DNA of 14,670 bases from Bradyrhizobium sp. (GCA_028290305.1 JAQGKC010000079.1:1-14670); one strand, 5' to 3'. Shown: positions 6,873 to 14,573, counted from the stretch's first letter. Numbers and translations: made by a program. The notes: generated from the sequence alone by a model not told the origin.

Positions 6873-8213
6873 TTACGCCCCCACGAAACGGATCTGCGGC
6901 TTCGCGAGCTGCCGTGGCAACAGGACAGATGCGACGGCGACGACATCGCGCGCCGATTTGAACGCGCCGCCGCCGGCGGCGGGACCGTTGGTGTAAAGCG
7001 TTTCGACCTCGTTGCCGATCCGCATCGCCTCGCGCAGATTTTCGGTGCGGCCGGCGACGCGAACGCGCACCTCGTAAGGCTCATTCGCGTGCGCGGAGAC
7101 TTCAGCGCCGTGCAGCGAGTTGACGCCGATCAGTTCGAATCGCAATTCGCTGGCGGCAACGCCGGTGAGCTTCAGCCGCTCTCGGACGACCTCCAGCGCC
7201 AGTTTCCCCCGCGCCAGCGCGCCGGGACCGGCGTAGGAAATCTGCCCCTCGCCAATAAAACTGTCGACATAGCCGACCGAGACCTTCAGCGTATCGGTGC
7301 GTTTGGTGCCGCGTCCGCCGCTGACGCGCACACGATCCGGCGCGATCTCCTCGACTTTCACGTGCGAAAAATCCGCCACCACATCGGGCTGAATATACTG
7401 CCTGGGATCGTGCACCTCGTAGAGCAATTGTTCCTTGCAGGTCTGCGCCGTCACCGCGCCGCCGGAGCCCGCGACCTTGGTGATGACAAGCGCGCCGTCT
7501 TCGCCGACTTCGCCGATGGGGAAACCGAGCCGCGCCAGATCTGGAATATCCTTGTAGCCGGGATCGGCAAAGTAGCCGCCGGTGATCTGGCCTGCGCATT
7601 CGAGCAAATGCCCGGCGACGGTGCCCTGCCCCAGCAAATTCCAGTCATCCATCGCCCAGCCAAAGGCGTGAATCATCGGCGCCAGGAACAGCGCGGGATC
7701 CGACGCACGCCCGGTGATCACGACATCGGCGCCACCGGTCAGCGCCTGCGCCATTGGCTCGGCGCCGAGATAGGCATTGGCCGACAGCAGCCGGTTGCCA
7801 AGCTGCTTGATGGTGCCGTCGAACTCCATGATCGGGAGATCGCCATCCTTGCAGGCATCGAGCACGTCGTCGCCGACCACGGCGGCAATTTTCAGAGATG
7901 AAAGCCCGAGCGATCTCGCAATTTCGGCAGTCTTGCGCGCCGCGGCTTCCGGGTTGGCGGCGCCCATATTGGTGACGATCTTGATGCCCTTGGCGGCGCA
8001 AATCGGCAGCACCGCGCGCATCCGCTCCTCAAGCAGCGGATCGTAGCCGCTTTCGGGGTTTTTCATCCGCGCCTGCTGCGCCAGCGCCACGGTGCGTTCG
8101 CCGAGACACTCGAACACCAGATACTGGATGTCACCCTTTTCGGCGAGTTCCACCGCAGGCTCGATGCGATCGCCCGAATAACCGGCACCCGATCCTATTC
8201 TGATCGTCCGCAT
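6873..8213 (-). CDS. Acyclic terpene utilisation AtuA family protein (DUF1446), large part
   Basis: A 446-residue soluble protein of the DUF1446/AtuA family, starting MRTIRIGSGAGYSGDRIEPA. Other conserved stretches are YLVFECLGERT, DPLLEERMRAVLP, KIVTNMGAANPEAAA, VITGRASDPALFLAPMIH, GHLLECAGQITGGYF and GAKVS-like HGAEVSAHANEPYEVRV. AtuA was named for the citronellol/geraniol pathway of Pseudomonas, but the family is much broader and the reaction is not firmly known. A terpene substrate should not be assumed: the other atu genes (carboxylase, dehydrogenases) are absent here. ATG 8213 overlaps the stop of the upstream ATPase gene as TGATG. A GTG one codon earlier (8216) would give a 4-base overlap and is nearly as good. 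The C-terminal domain usually fused to this protein is encoded by the next gene. Confidence 0.9.
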   Translation of the reverse strand: MRTIRIGSGAGYSGDRIEPAVELAEKGDIQYLVFECLGERTVALAQQARMKNPESGYDPLLEERMRAVLPICAAKGIKIVTNMGAANPEAAARKTAEIARSLGLSSLKIAAVVGDDVLDACKDGDLPIMEFDGTIKQLGNRLLSANAYLGAEPMAQALTGGADVVITGRASDPALFLAPMIHAFGWAMDDWNLLGQGTVAGHLLECAGQITGGYFADPGYKDIPDLARLGFPIGEVGEDGALVITKVAGSGGAVTAQTCKEQLLYEVHDPRQYIQPDVVADFSHVKVEEIAPDRVRVSGGRGTKRTDTLKVSVGYVDSFIGEGQISYAGPGALARGKLALEVVRERLKLTGVAASELRFELIGVNSLHGAEVSAHANEPYEVRVRVAGRTENLREAMRIGNEVETLYTNGPAAGGGAFKSARDVVAVASVLLPRQLAKPQIRFVGA

Positions 8214-8932
8214 CACTTCAGCCCGAAATAGGCGCGCCGCAGCGCTTCATTATCGGTCATTTCCGCAACCGTGCCGGAAAAGCGGATGCGCCCACCTTCC
8301 AACACAAATACGCGCGTCGCCACTTCAAGGAAACCGATATTCTGCTCGGCAATCAAGAGCGCCAGCCCGCGCCCGCGCAAATCGCTGAGGATGCGAATGA
8401 CTTCCTTGACGAACAGCGGCGACAACCCGGCCGAGGGTTCATCCATCACCAACAGCCGCGGCTCGGCCGCAAGCGCTTTCGCAATGCCAAGCATCTTGCG
8501 CTGGCCGCCTGAGAGGCTGGAGGCCGGAGCACGGCGCTTGTCGCGCAGGACAGGAAACACACCATACATTTCCTCGACGCGGGCGGCGGGATCGGCGTGC
8601 CCAAGCGCCTGGGCGCCGACACGGATGTTTTCTTCGATCGACAGATCGGGAAAGACCGCGAGTTCGGACATGTAGGTCATGCCGAGCCGCATCCGATCGC
8701 TCGAGCGCATCCGCGTCACGTCTTCGCCAGCGAGCCTGATGCTGCCATGCCGCGCGTCGATCAGGCCAACCAGCGATTTGAGAAACGTCGTCTTGCCCGC
8801 GCCGTTGGCGCCGAGCAGCAGTACGGTCTCGCCGGCGCGCACGTCGAGATCGACGCCCCAAAGCACCTGCATCGTGCCATAGCCGGCGTCGACACCGGCA
8901 GCTATCATGAGCGGGGCTGCGTCAGGCGGCAT
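8213..8932 (-). CDS. Branched-chain amino acid-type ABC transporter ATP-binding protein (LivF-like)
   Basis: A 239-residue cytoplasmic ATPase that powers the two permeases encoded upstream, paired with the LivG-like subunit. All ATPase motifs are intact: Walker A GANGAGKTT (41-49), signature LSGGQ (140-144), Walker B LLVMDEPSAGL (D164/E165), and AEQN in place of the switch histidine (Q197), which is normal for LivF. The Q-loop region reads YMSE rather than the common YVPE. The ATG at 8932 sits in an 11-base overlap with the LivG-like stop (ATGCCGCCTGA), so translation is coupled. An ATG at 8908 is a weaker alternative, and the open frame back to 9016 is only overlap with the previous gene. 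The name reflects the LIV transporter class; the cargo need not be an amino acid. Confidence 0.93.
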   Translation of the reverse strand: MPPDAAPLMIAAGVDAGYGTMQVLWGVDLDVRAGETVLLLGANGAGKTTFLKSLVGLIDARHGSIRLAGEDVTRMRSSDRMRLGMTYMSELAVFPDLSIEENIRVGAQALGHADPAARVEEMYGVFPVLRDKRRAPASSLSGGQRKMLGIAKALAAEPRLLVMDEPSAGLSPLFVKEVIRILSDLRGRGLALLIAEQNIGFLEVATRVFVLEGGRIRFSGTVAEMTDNEALRRAYFGLK

Positions 8933-9653
8933 GCTCGCCTCCGAGGAACACTTCGATGACCTGCGGCACCTGCACTGCGACCGCGAGCTTGCCTTCGAAA
9001 ATCTCCTTGCCGGCATTCATGACGATGACACGATCGGTGATGTGCTCGATGAAACCCATCAGATGCTCGACGACGATGATCGCGATTCCGGATCGAGCCA
9101 GCACCTTGATGCGTTCGGCGATCCAGTCCAGTTCCGAGGGGTTGAGCCCGGCGGCGAGTTCATCGAGCAGCAGCAGCCGTGGACGGGTGGCAAGCGCCCG
9201 AACCAGATCGAGCATCTTTTGCTGCACGCTGTTCAGATCGGCCGCCGGCCGGTCGGCGACCTCGGTCAGCCGATATTCCTCGAGCAGCGCCGCCATCGTC
9301 GGCGGCGCCACCGCGGCGCGGCCATAGGCCAGCGCGACCTCGATGTTCTGGCGCACCGTCAGCGACAGGAACGGCTTGGGTACCTGGAAGGTGCGGTTGA
9401 TGCCGCGATGGACCAGTTTGTGCGACGCGACGCCACCGATCGACGCGCCCTCCAGCATGACCCCGCCGCCATCAGGCGCATAGAGACCGGAGATCACATT
9501 GATCGCGGTGGTCTTGCCGGAACCATTAGGGCCCACCAGGCCGAGGATTTCGCCTGAGGCGACGTGGAAGCTCAATCCGTCGAGCGCGTGAAAGCCGCCG
9601 AAACGCTTGACCAGCTTCGAGACGTTGAGAATGGGTGCGCTATCAAGGGACAT
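8922..9653 (-). CDS. Branched-chain amino acid-type ABC transporter ATP-binding protein (LivG-like) with degenerate signature motif
   Basis: A 243-residue ATPase of the LivG class with intact Walker A GPNGSGKTT (41-49), Q-loop Q90 in RTFQVPKPF, Walker B LLLLDE (D164/E165), D-loop region GLNP and switch histidine H197 in VVEHLMG. The ABC signature, normally LSxGQ, reads LNSVQ at 140-144, and the residue after the Walker B glutamate is leucine instead of proline (DELAAGL). Since LivG and LivF form a heterodimer, one of the two composite ATP sites would use this altered signature and may hydrolyse ATP poorly. The ATG at 9653 has AGGGGGTGG just upstream and overlaps the LivM-like stop by 11 bases (ATGTCCCTTGA). 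The TTG at 9674 is rejected as a start. Confidence 0.92.
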   Translation of the reverse strand: MSLDSAPILNVSKLVKRFGGFHALDGLSFHVASGEILGLVGPNGSGKTTAINVISGLYAPDGGGVMLEGASIGGVASHKLVHRGINRTFQVPKPFLSLTVRQNIEVALAYGRAAVAPPTMAALLEEYRLTEVADRPAADLNSVQQKMLDLVRALATRPRLLLLDELAAGLNPSELDWIAERIKVLARSGIAIIVVEHLMGFIEHITDRVIVMNAGKEIFEGKLAVAVQVPQVIEVFLGGEHAA

Positions 9654-10563
9654 GCCACCCCCTGCGCGTTGCAAGCGAAACCAGGCCTGCGGGAAGGAAC
9701 AGCACCAGCCCCATGATCAACAGCCCGTAGATCAACTGGAAGTACTGCGGCGTGGTGAATCCGATCAGGTTGTAGATGCCGTACAGAATGATCACGCCGA
9801 CAATCGGGCCGGAGATCGTGGCAACCCCGCCGAACAGCGCGAACACGATCGCGAAGATGCTGAAATCGCCGCTGAAGACATTGTCGGGATAGAACACCGA
9901 GACATACCAGGCATAGACGCCACCCGCGAGACCCGCGACCAGCGCGGAGGCAAGCCACGCGATCACGCGCATCTGCACCACGTTGACACCTGCCATCGAC
10001 GCGCTGACCGCGTCTTCCCGCACCGCCTGCAACGCCAGACCAAAGCGAGAATTTTTCAGGAACACCACAGCGCCCAGGGTCAGCGCCAGCACCATCAGTG
10101 CCGCCGTATAGGCCAGCGTCGGATTGAATGTGCCAGAGAGTGAGACGCCATACGGACCGCGCGTAATGCTCTCGAGCGCCGGATTGGCGACGAAGTGAAG
10201 CACCGCCAGCGATGCTGCGAGATTGGCGATCGCGAAATAGGCGCCGGAGAGACGTAACAGCGGCGTCAGCAATAACCCCAGCGCGACGCCGACGATCCCG
10301 GCGACGATCACCGCGAGCGCCGCCGGCGTCTGGTACTGCATCACCATGATCGCAAAACCGTAAGCACCGGCGCCGAAGAAGCCGACATAGCCGAACGGCA
10401 GGTAGCCGGTGAAGCCGTAGATGATGTTCACGCCCTGGGCGAGGATGAGAAAGATCACGAAGTTGAACAGCAGCAGATGATTTTGATAGACGCCCGGCAG
10501 CACCGCCAAAATGGCGATCAGCGGTGCGATGATGAACAGCGTGTGTCTAAGCGAATTAGGCAA
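9643..10563 (-). CDS. Branched-chain amino acid-type ABC transporter permease (LivM-like)
   Basis: A 306-residue inner-membrane permease with about eight to ten hydrophobic segments. The LivM landmark GFTGYLPFGYVGFFGAGAYG sits near residue 50, and the coupling region follows a segment with NSRFGLALQAVREDAVSASMAGV, which docks to the ATPases. The region FALFGGVATISGPIVGVII is typical of the family. The likely start is TTG at 10563, inside an 8-base overlap with the LivH-like stop (TTGCCTAA), with GGAAGG about 10 bases upstream; no ATG lies near the start. With the LivH-like partner it forms the substrate channel for the periplasmic binding protein encoded at the head of this run. Confidence 0.92.
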   Translation of the reverse strand: MPNSLRHTLFIIAPLIAILAVLPGVYQNHLLLFNFVIFLILAQGVNIIYGFTGYLPFGYVGFFGAGAYGFAIMVMQYQTPAALAVIVAGIVGVALGLLLTPLLRLSGAYFAIANLAASLAVLHFVANPALESITRGPYGVSLSGTFNPTLAYTAALMVLALTLGAVVFLKNSRFGLALQAVREDAVSASMAGVNVVQMRVIAWLASALVAGLAGGVYAWYVSVFYPDNVFSGDFSIFAIVFALFGGVATISGPIVGVIILYGIYNLIGFTTPQYFQLIYGLLIMGLVLFLPAGLVSLATRRGWHVP

Positions 10564-11479
10564 CGCGCACCCGCCTTCCGAGCAGGCCGCTTGGGCGCAG
10601 CAGCAGGATGAAGATCAGGAGTACATAGGGCAGAAGATCGGCCCACGAACTGAGATAGGTCTGCACCAGCATGTAGCAGACGCCGTAGACCACGCCGCCG
10701 AGCGCGGTGCCCAAGGGATTGCCGAGCGATCCCAGCACCACGATGGCAAAGGATGTCACAGTCGCATCGGCGCCGAACGCCGGGGTGAATGATCCGAACA
10801 TGAAGGGCGCGAATACGCCTGCCACCGCCGCAAGCCCCAGGCCGATGCCGAACGCTGCGGCAGAGACGCGATCGACATCGATACCGGTCGCCAGCGCCTC
10901 GTCGCGCCGCGACATCACCGCGCGGGTCAGGGTGCCCAGCCGGGTACGATACAAATAGACGTAGACGAACGCGATCGCGATCAGGCTGGTGACGGCAGCG
11001 ATCACCCACGGCGCCGGAAATCCCTGACCCAGGATCTGGACCGGTCCGCTCGGGCCTGGCTTGCCGCCGAACAGCTTGACCTTGATGGTCGAGAACACGG
11101 TACCCAGCAAACGGCTCTGAATCGAGCGTTCGCTGGTGCCGCCGAAAATCGTCGTGATCGCCTCGATCACTTGCGACAAGCCGAAGAAAAGAATGATCGA
11201 GAGCATTTCCGGATTCACCGAGCCCTGCAGCCGCGGCACCAGTACCCAATAGAGCAGCACGCCAACCAGCACGAAAACCACAAACGCCAGCGGTACCGCA
11301 AACAAGGGATCGATACCGGCCAGCGTGACGACGCCAAACGCGATGAAGGCGCCGAGCATCAGGATGTCGCCATGCGCAAGATTGACGATGCGCATGACGC
11401 CGAACACGAGATTGAGTCCGATACCGACCAGGCTGAAATACAGACCGAACAGCACGCCGGCGACGAGCGCATAAACCAT
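10556..11479 (-). CDS. Branched-chain amino acid-type ABC transporter permease (LivH-like)
   Basis: A 307-residue inner-membrane permease that begins MVYALVAGVLFGLYFSLVGI and continues with the LivH hallmark GLNLVFGVMRIVNLAHGDIL. The coupling segment is TRLGTLTRAVMSRRDEALATGID. The C-terminal half has GVFAPFMFGSFTPAFG and FAIVVLGSLGNPLGTALGG, also typical. The ATG at 11479 is chosen because the family's proteins begin here and GGGAG lies upstream; the frame is open back to 11611, but only over the end of the previous gene. It follows the substrate-binding gene by 43 bases (11480-11522), the largest gap among the transporter genes, and overlaps the LivM-like gene. Confidence 0.93.
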   Translation of the reverse strand: MVYALVAGVLFGLYFSLVGIGLNLVFGVMRIVNLAHGDILMLGAFIAFGVVTLAGIDPLFAVPLAFVVFVLVGVLLYWVLVPRLQGSVNPEMLSIILFFGLSQVIEAITTIFGGTSERSIQSRLLGTVFSTIKVKLFGGKPGPSGPVQILGQGFPAPWVIAAVTSLIAIAFVYVYLYRTRLGTLTRAVMSRRDEALATGIDVDRVSAAAFGIGLGLAAVAGVFAPFMFGSFTPAFGADATVTSFAIVVLGSLGNPLGTALGGVVYGVCYMLVQTYLSSWADLLPYVLLIFILLLRPSGLLGRRVRVA

Positions 11480-11522
11480 TAGCGCGTCGCTCCCAGCGTC
11501 CGGCTGGTGATCAGAAATCCTG

Positions 11523-12770
11523 TCATGGACGCGGATAGACCGGCTTGCCGGTCGCGGTTTCGTGCGGATAGATCGAGACGAACTTGATATGTTCGTGCTC
11601 GTCGAGTTCAAGTTGTCCGAGCGGCGTCAACTCGCCGATCTGGCCGCCCATTTCGTCGAGTGCAAACGTGCCGTCGAGCGTCTTGAGTTGTCCGGACAGA
11701 CTGAATGTCGCGCGGCGCAGCTCGAGCTGATCGAGGCTGGTCGCAACCGAAAGCGTCTTCTCGATGACGAGCCCCGTGGTGTATCCGGCGACGGCGTTGA
11801 AACCAAATTCGATCTTGCCGTCGGGATAGGCCTTGTCCCAGGCAGCCTTATACTCCTTCATCGTCATACCGAAATTGACGGGGTAATCGGCTTCCGACGG
11901 CGGCACGTAAGTAAAGACGTGCTCCAGGCCCTTCGCGCCGACGTTCTTTTCCAGAAGCTCGGTCTCAAGACCAGCATAGATACAGAACAGCATCTTGAAA
12001 TTGACGCCGACGTCCTGGACGTTGCGCAAAAATGCAATATCGTTCGGCGCGTATCCGAAGTGAATCACCGCATCCGGGTGGGTATTCGCGATGTTGTTGA
12101 TGATCACGGTGTAATTGGTGGTCTCGGTGGGGATGCCCTGATCGTAGACGATCTCGATCGGCGCGCCCGAATCCTTGACGAATTTGCGGAATGCGTTGGC
12201 CTGCGTTCCCGTGAATTCGTTGGTCGAGTAGAGAATGGCGACTTTCTTGATCCCGAGGCCCGGTCCATCGTTTGAAATGAAGTCGGCAACGGGCTTGGGC
12301 CAGACGGTCGAGACCGGGTCCGCCATCAGCGCGATGTAGGGATTGTCCTTGGAGAAGAAGCTGGCGCCGGTTCCGGTCTGGTCGAACAGGAACATCTTGC
12401 GGTCGCGCGCGATCGCCGCCGCAGGTGCGGTCAGCACCGAGCCGGAGTCCGAGACCAGCAGGTCGACCTTGTCCTGCGTGACGAGCTGATTGTAAAGCGT
12501 CGATGCGGTAGCGGTATTGCTCTGATCGTCATAGGCCACAAGCTTGACGGGAATTTTCTTGTCGAACGCCTTCACGTACACACCGCCGTCGGCGTTTTTC
12601 TGGTCGGCCCACAGCTTGAGAGCGCTGTAAACCGGCATCGAAATCGAGGCGTAGCGCCCGGATGACGCATAGAGCGTGCCGACCTTGATTTCCGCCGGCG
12701 CATCCGCGGCAAAAGCCTGTGCTGCAAACGTCAAACCCGCAGCCAGTACCACGCCCGTCATCTTCAACAT
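11523..12770 (-). CDS. Periplasmic substrate-binding protein of the LIV-type ABC transporter
   Basis: A 415-residue exported protein. The N-terminus MLKMTGVVLAAGLTFAAQAF followed by A-A-D is a signal peptide with a likely cut after AQAFA near residue 22. The mature part has the type I periplasmic-binding fold of Leu/Ile/Val-like receptors: IKVGTLYASSGRYAS, ADQKNADGGV, KIPVKLVAYDDQSN, DLLVSDSGSVLTAPAAAIA and KVAILYSTNEFTGTQANAF. The ATG at 12770 has an excellent GGGAGGA 6-7 bases upstream; an extension to 12830 has no such support. The protein sets the substrate range, but the binding-pocket residues do not let me name the ligand. It is the first gene of the minus-strand run and shares a divergent control region with the DUF35 gene. 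Confidence 0.93.
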   Translation of the reverse strand: MLKMTGVVLAAGLTFAAQAFAADAPAEIKVGTLYASSGRYASISMPVYSALKLWADQKNADGGVYVKAFDKKIPVKLVAYDDQSNTATASTLYNQLVTQDKVDLLVSDSGSVLTAPAAAIARDRKMFLFDQTGTGASFFSKDNPYIALMADPVSTVWPKPVADFISNDGPGLGIKKVAILYSTNEFTGTQANAFRKFVKDSGAPIEIVYDQGIPTETTNYTVIINNIANTHPDAVIHFGYAPNDIAFLRNVQDVGVNFKMLFCIYAGLETELLEKNVGAKGLEHVFTYVPPSEADYPVNFGMTMKEYKAAWDKAYPDGKIEFGFNAVAGYTTGLVIEKTLSVATSLDQLELRRATFSLSGQLKTLDGTFALDEMGGQIGELTPLGQLELDEHEHIKFVSIYPHETATGKPVYPRP

Positions 12771-12802
12771 AAAAATCCTCCCGATTTTCTTGGTTCGCGC
12801 GG

Positions 12803-12832
12803 ACAATAGCGCGGCGGGTCGGAGGGACACAA
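12803..12832 (-). promoter_or_regulatory. Candidate sigma-70-type promoter for the transporter run
   Basis: On the minus strand a -35-like TTGTGT (12832-12827) and a -10-like TATTGT (12808-12803) are 18 bases apart, about 30 bases before the start codon at 12770. The matches to the consensus are only partial (3 and 4 of 6), so this is a reasonable candidate and not a demonstrated promoter. Confidence 0.35.
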
Positions 12833-12888
12833 GCGCTCCGGCCTAATCCATTGTGCGCGCCGGAATACGCGGCATGCGGGAGCTCGGC

Positions 12889-12913
12889 TGGACCGTTGAC
12901 GCCGGGCGGTCCA
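12889..12913. promoter_or_regulatory. Operator-like dyad in the divergent region
   Basis: TGGACCG (12889-12895) and CGGTCCA (12907-12913) are exact inverted copies separated by 11 bases. The spacer begins with TTGAC, which resembles a -35 box for the plus-strand genes, although no convincing -10 box follows at the right distance. The arm length and spacing would suit a dimeric repressor or activator. No regulator gene lies inside the window. Confidence 0.4.
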
Positions 12914-12975
12914 ATGTCGCATCAAGATCAGAGCCAGCGGGCCGAATGGACCCGCCCCAGGGAGGAATCACTGAT

Positions 12976-13386
12976 ATGGCCGAGCCAGCGCGCGCGCGAC
13001 CGAAACCGACGCCCGAAACCCAGCATTTCTGGGATGGCACACAGGCCAACGAACTTCGCCTGCAACGCTGCGATGCCTGCGCCAATGTCTATTTCCCGCC
13101 GCGCCCGTTCTGCCCGGCCTGCGCGTCGCGCAAGGTCAGCGTGTTCAAGGCCAGCGGCAAGGCCAAGCTCTACAGCTACGTCATCCATCACCGCCCGGTG
13201 CCGGGCTTCACACCGCCTTACGCCATCGCCGTGGTCGAACTGGACGAAGGTCCGCGCATGATGAGCAACATTGTCGATTGCCCGCAAACGCCGGAGGCGC
13301 TCGAACTCGACATGAAGCTCGAAGTCGCGTTCGAAAAGCTCGACGACAAGATCACCCTTCCCTTGTTCCGCCCAGCGAAGGGTTAA
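12976..13386 (+). CDS. Zinc-ribbon/OB-fold DUF35 protein, thiolase partner subunit
   Basis: A 136-residue protein with a rubredoxin-like zinc ribbon, C32-x2-C35 and C46-x2-C49 (RCDACANVYFPPRPFCPACA). An OB-fold follows, with YSYVIHH, PPYAIAVVELDEG and a closing KITLPLFRP. DUF35 proteins of this kind pair with thiolase-like proteins; the best-studied cases are the DUF35 domain of ChsH2 with the aldolase Ltp2 in steroid side-chain breakdown and BbsA with BbsB in toluene breakdown. They carry the acyl-CoA and shape the active site of the partner. ATG 12976 follows GGAGG by 10 bases; an open frame back to 12853 is non-coding leader. The thiolase gene begins 5 bases after its stop, which supports a heteromeric complex. 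Confidence 0.92.
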   Translation: MAEPARARPKPTPETQHFWDGTQANELRLQRCDACANVYFPPRPFCPACASRKVSVFKASGKAKLYSYVIHHRPVPGFTPPYAIAVVELDEGPRMMSNIVDCPQTPEALELDMKLEVAFEKLDDKITLPLFRPAKG

Positions 13387-13391
13387 GCATC

Positions 13392-14531
13392 ATGCGCAGA
13401 AATCAGGTCGCCGTCGTCGGCGCTGCCGAGACCACCGAACTCGGCGTTATCCCGAATGTCTCGCAGATCCAGTTGCATGCGGACGCCGCGCTGAACGCCA
13501 TCGCCGACGCCGGGTTGAAACTGTCCGATATCGACGGCTTCGCCACCGCGGTCGAAACGCCGCAGCAGATCGCGCATTATCTCGGCATCACGCCGACCTG
13601 GGTCGACGGCACGTCGGTTGGCGGCTGTTCGTTCATGCTCCATGTCCGCCACGCCGCGGCAGCGATCGAGGCCGGATTGTGCAAGACCGTGCTGATCACA
13701 CATGCCGAAAGCGGCAAGTCAAATATCGGCCGCACCCCGCGCATGATCGGCCCCGACAGCCTGAACGGGCAGTTCGAGCTGCCCTATGGCGTATCGACGC
13801 CGGCCAGCATGTTTCCAATTCCGGTGCTGCGCTACATGAAGACCCACGGCATCACCCACGAGCAGATCGCGATGGTCGCGGTGGTGCAGCGGGAATGGGC
13901 TGCGAAGAACCCGCGCGCCACCATGAAAGCGCCGATCACGGTCGAGGACGTGCTGAACTCGCGGATGATCGCCTATCCGTTCCGCATTCTGCAATGCTGC
14001 CTCGTCACCGACGGCGGCGGCGCGCTGATCCTGACATCGGCCGACCGCGCCAAGGACTTTCCGAGAAAGCCGGTCTATATCCTCGGCACCGGCGAGAGCG
14101 TGGAGACGCCGATGGTCAGCCAGATGCAGACCTTTGATAGTTCGCGCGCGTTCAAGGTCGCAGGTCCCCTCGCCTTCAAAGAGGCCGGCATCGCCCATAA
14201 AGACGTTGATCACCTGATGATCTACGACGCCTTTGCGCATCTGCCGCTGTATGGCCTCGGCGATCTCGGCTTCATGCCGCACGAGGAAACCGGCAAGTTC
14301 ATCGCCGACGGCAACACCCGGTCCGGCGGCAAGCTGCCGCTCAACACCAATGGCGGCGGCTTAAGCTATATGCATTCCGGCATGTACGGCATGTACGCGC
14401 TGCAGGAAAGCGTGCGGCAGATGCGCGGCATCGCACCGGCACAAGTGCCGGGCGCGAAGATTTCGGTCTGCCACGGCGTCGGCGGCATGTTCGCGGCGAG
14501 CGGCACGATCATTTTTACAAACGAGAAGTGA
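13392..14531 (+). CDS. Thiolase-like (SCP2/lipid-transfer type) acyl-CoA enzyme
   Basis: A 379-residue thiolase-superfamily protein beginning MRRNQVAVVGAAETTELGV. The canonical nucleophile motif (CxSG) is replaced by VGGCS with C79 one place off the expected position. The GHP histidine motif is replaced by NGGGLSYMHSG with H328. Near the C-terminus SVCHGVGGMF has C360 and H361. This pattern fits SCP2-type thiolases and retro-aldolases such as Ltp2 more than a classical acetyl-CoA acetyltransferase, so the real reaction may be carbon-carbon cleavage without acyl transfer to cysteine. The DUF35 gene ends 5 bases upstream, and the pair is probably one transcription and protein unit. The ATG at 13392 is preferred because the family sequence begins there and AAGGG lies upstream. 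Confidence 0.9.
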   Translation: MRRNQVAVVGAAETTELGVIPNVSQIQLHADAALNAIADAGLKLSDIDGFATAVETPQQIAHYLGITPTWVDGTSVGGCSFMLHVRHAAAAIEAGLCKTVLITHAESGKSNIGRTPRMIGPDSLNGQFELPYGVSTPASMFPIPVLRYMKTHGITHEQIAMVAVVQREWAAKNPRATMKAPITVEDVLNSRMIAYPFRILQCCLVTDGGGALILTSADRAKDFPRKPVYILGTGESVETPMVSQMQTFDSSRAFKVAGPLAFKEAGIAHKDVDHLMIYDAFAHLPLYGLGDLGFMPHEETGKFIADGNTRSGGKLPLNTNGGGLSYMHSGMYGMYALQESVRQMRGIAPAQVPGAKISVCHGVGGMFAASGTIIFTNEK

Positions 14532-14537
14532 GCATTC

Positions 14538-14573
14538 GGTGAGAGAGGCTCGGCTCCTTTGCTCCCTCTCCCC
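14538..14573 (+). terminator. Weak hairpin after the thiolase gene
   Basis: GGTGAGAGAGG (from 14538) can pair imperfectly with CTCCCTCTCCCC (14562-14573) shortly after the stop codon. There are at least two mismatches and no T-run, so its role as a terminator is doubtful. The rest of the sequence to the window end (14574-14670) shows no gene. Confidence 0.25.

Larger units (their letters stand above)
12771..12975. promoter_or_regulatory. Divergent control region between the substrate-binding gene and the DUF35 gene
   Basis: This 205-base gap must hold the start signals for both the minus-strand transporter run and the plus-strand DUF35/thiolase pair. On the minus side it ends with GGGAGGA before ATG 12770, and on the plus side with GGAGG (12961-12965) before ATG 12976. 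It includes a candidate minus-strand promoter and a dyad, both listed separately. No small gene or structural RNA is evident. Confidence 0.75.

Noticed and set aside
6480..7901. Long plus-strand open frame (473 codons) opposite the AtuA genes
   Set aside because: It lies antisense to well-recognised AtuA proteins, its translation is rich in Arg, Gly, Ala and His without any family resemblance, and it begins inside repeat DNA. It is a by-product of GC-rich codon bias.
6873..8213. Terpene (citronellol/geraniol) degradation as the role of the AtuA genes
   Set aside because: None of the other atu or liu pathway genes are in the window, and the AtuA family is found in many unrelated contexts.
12896..12928. 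Plus-strand sigma-70 promoter using TTGACG at 12896
   Set aside because: No acceptable -10 box is found 16-18 bases downstream; the best (CAAGAT) is 21 bases away and matches only three positions.
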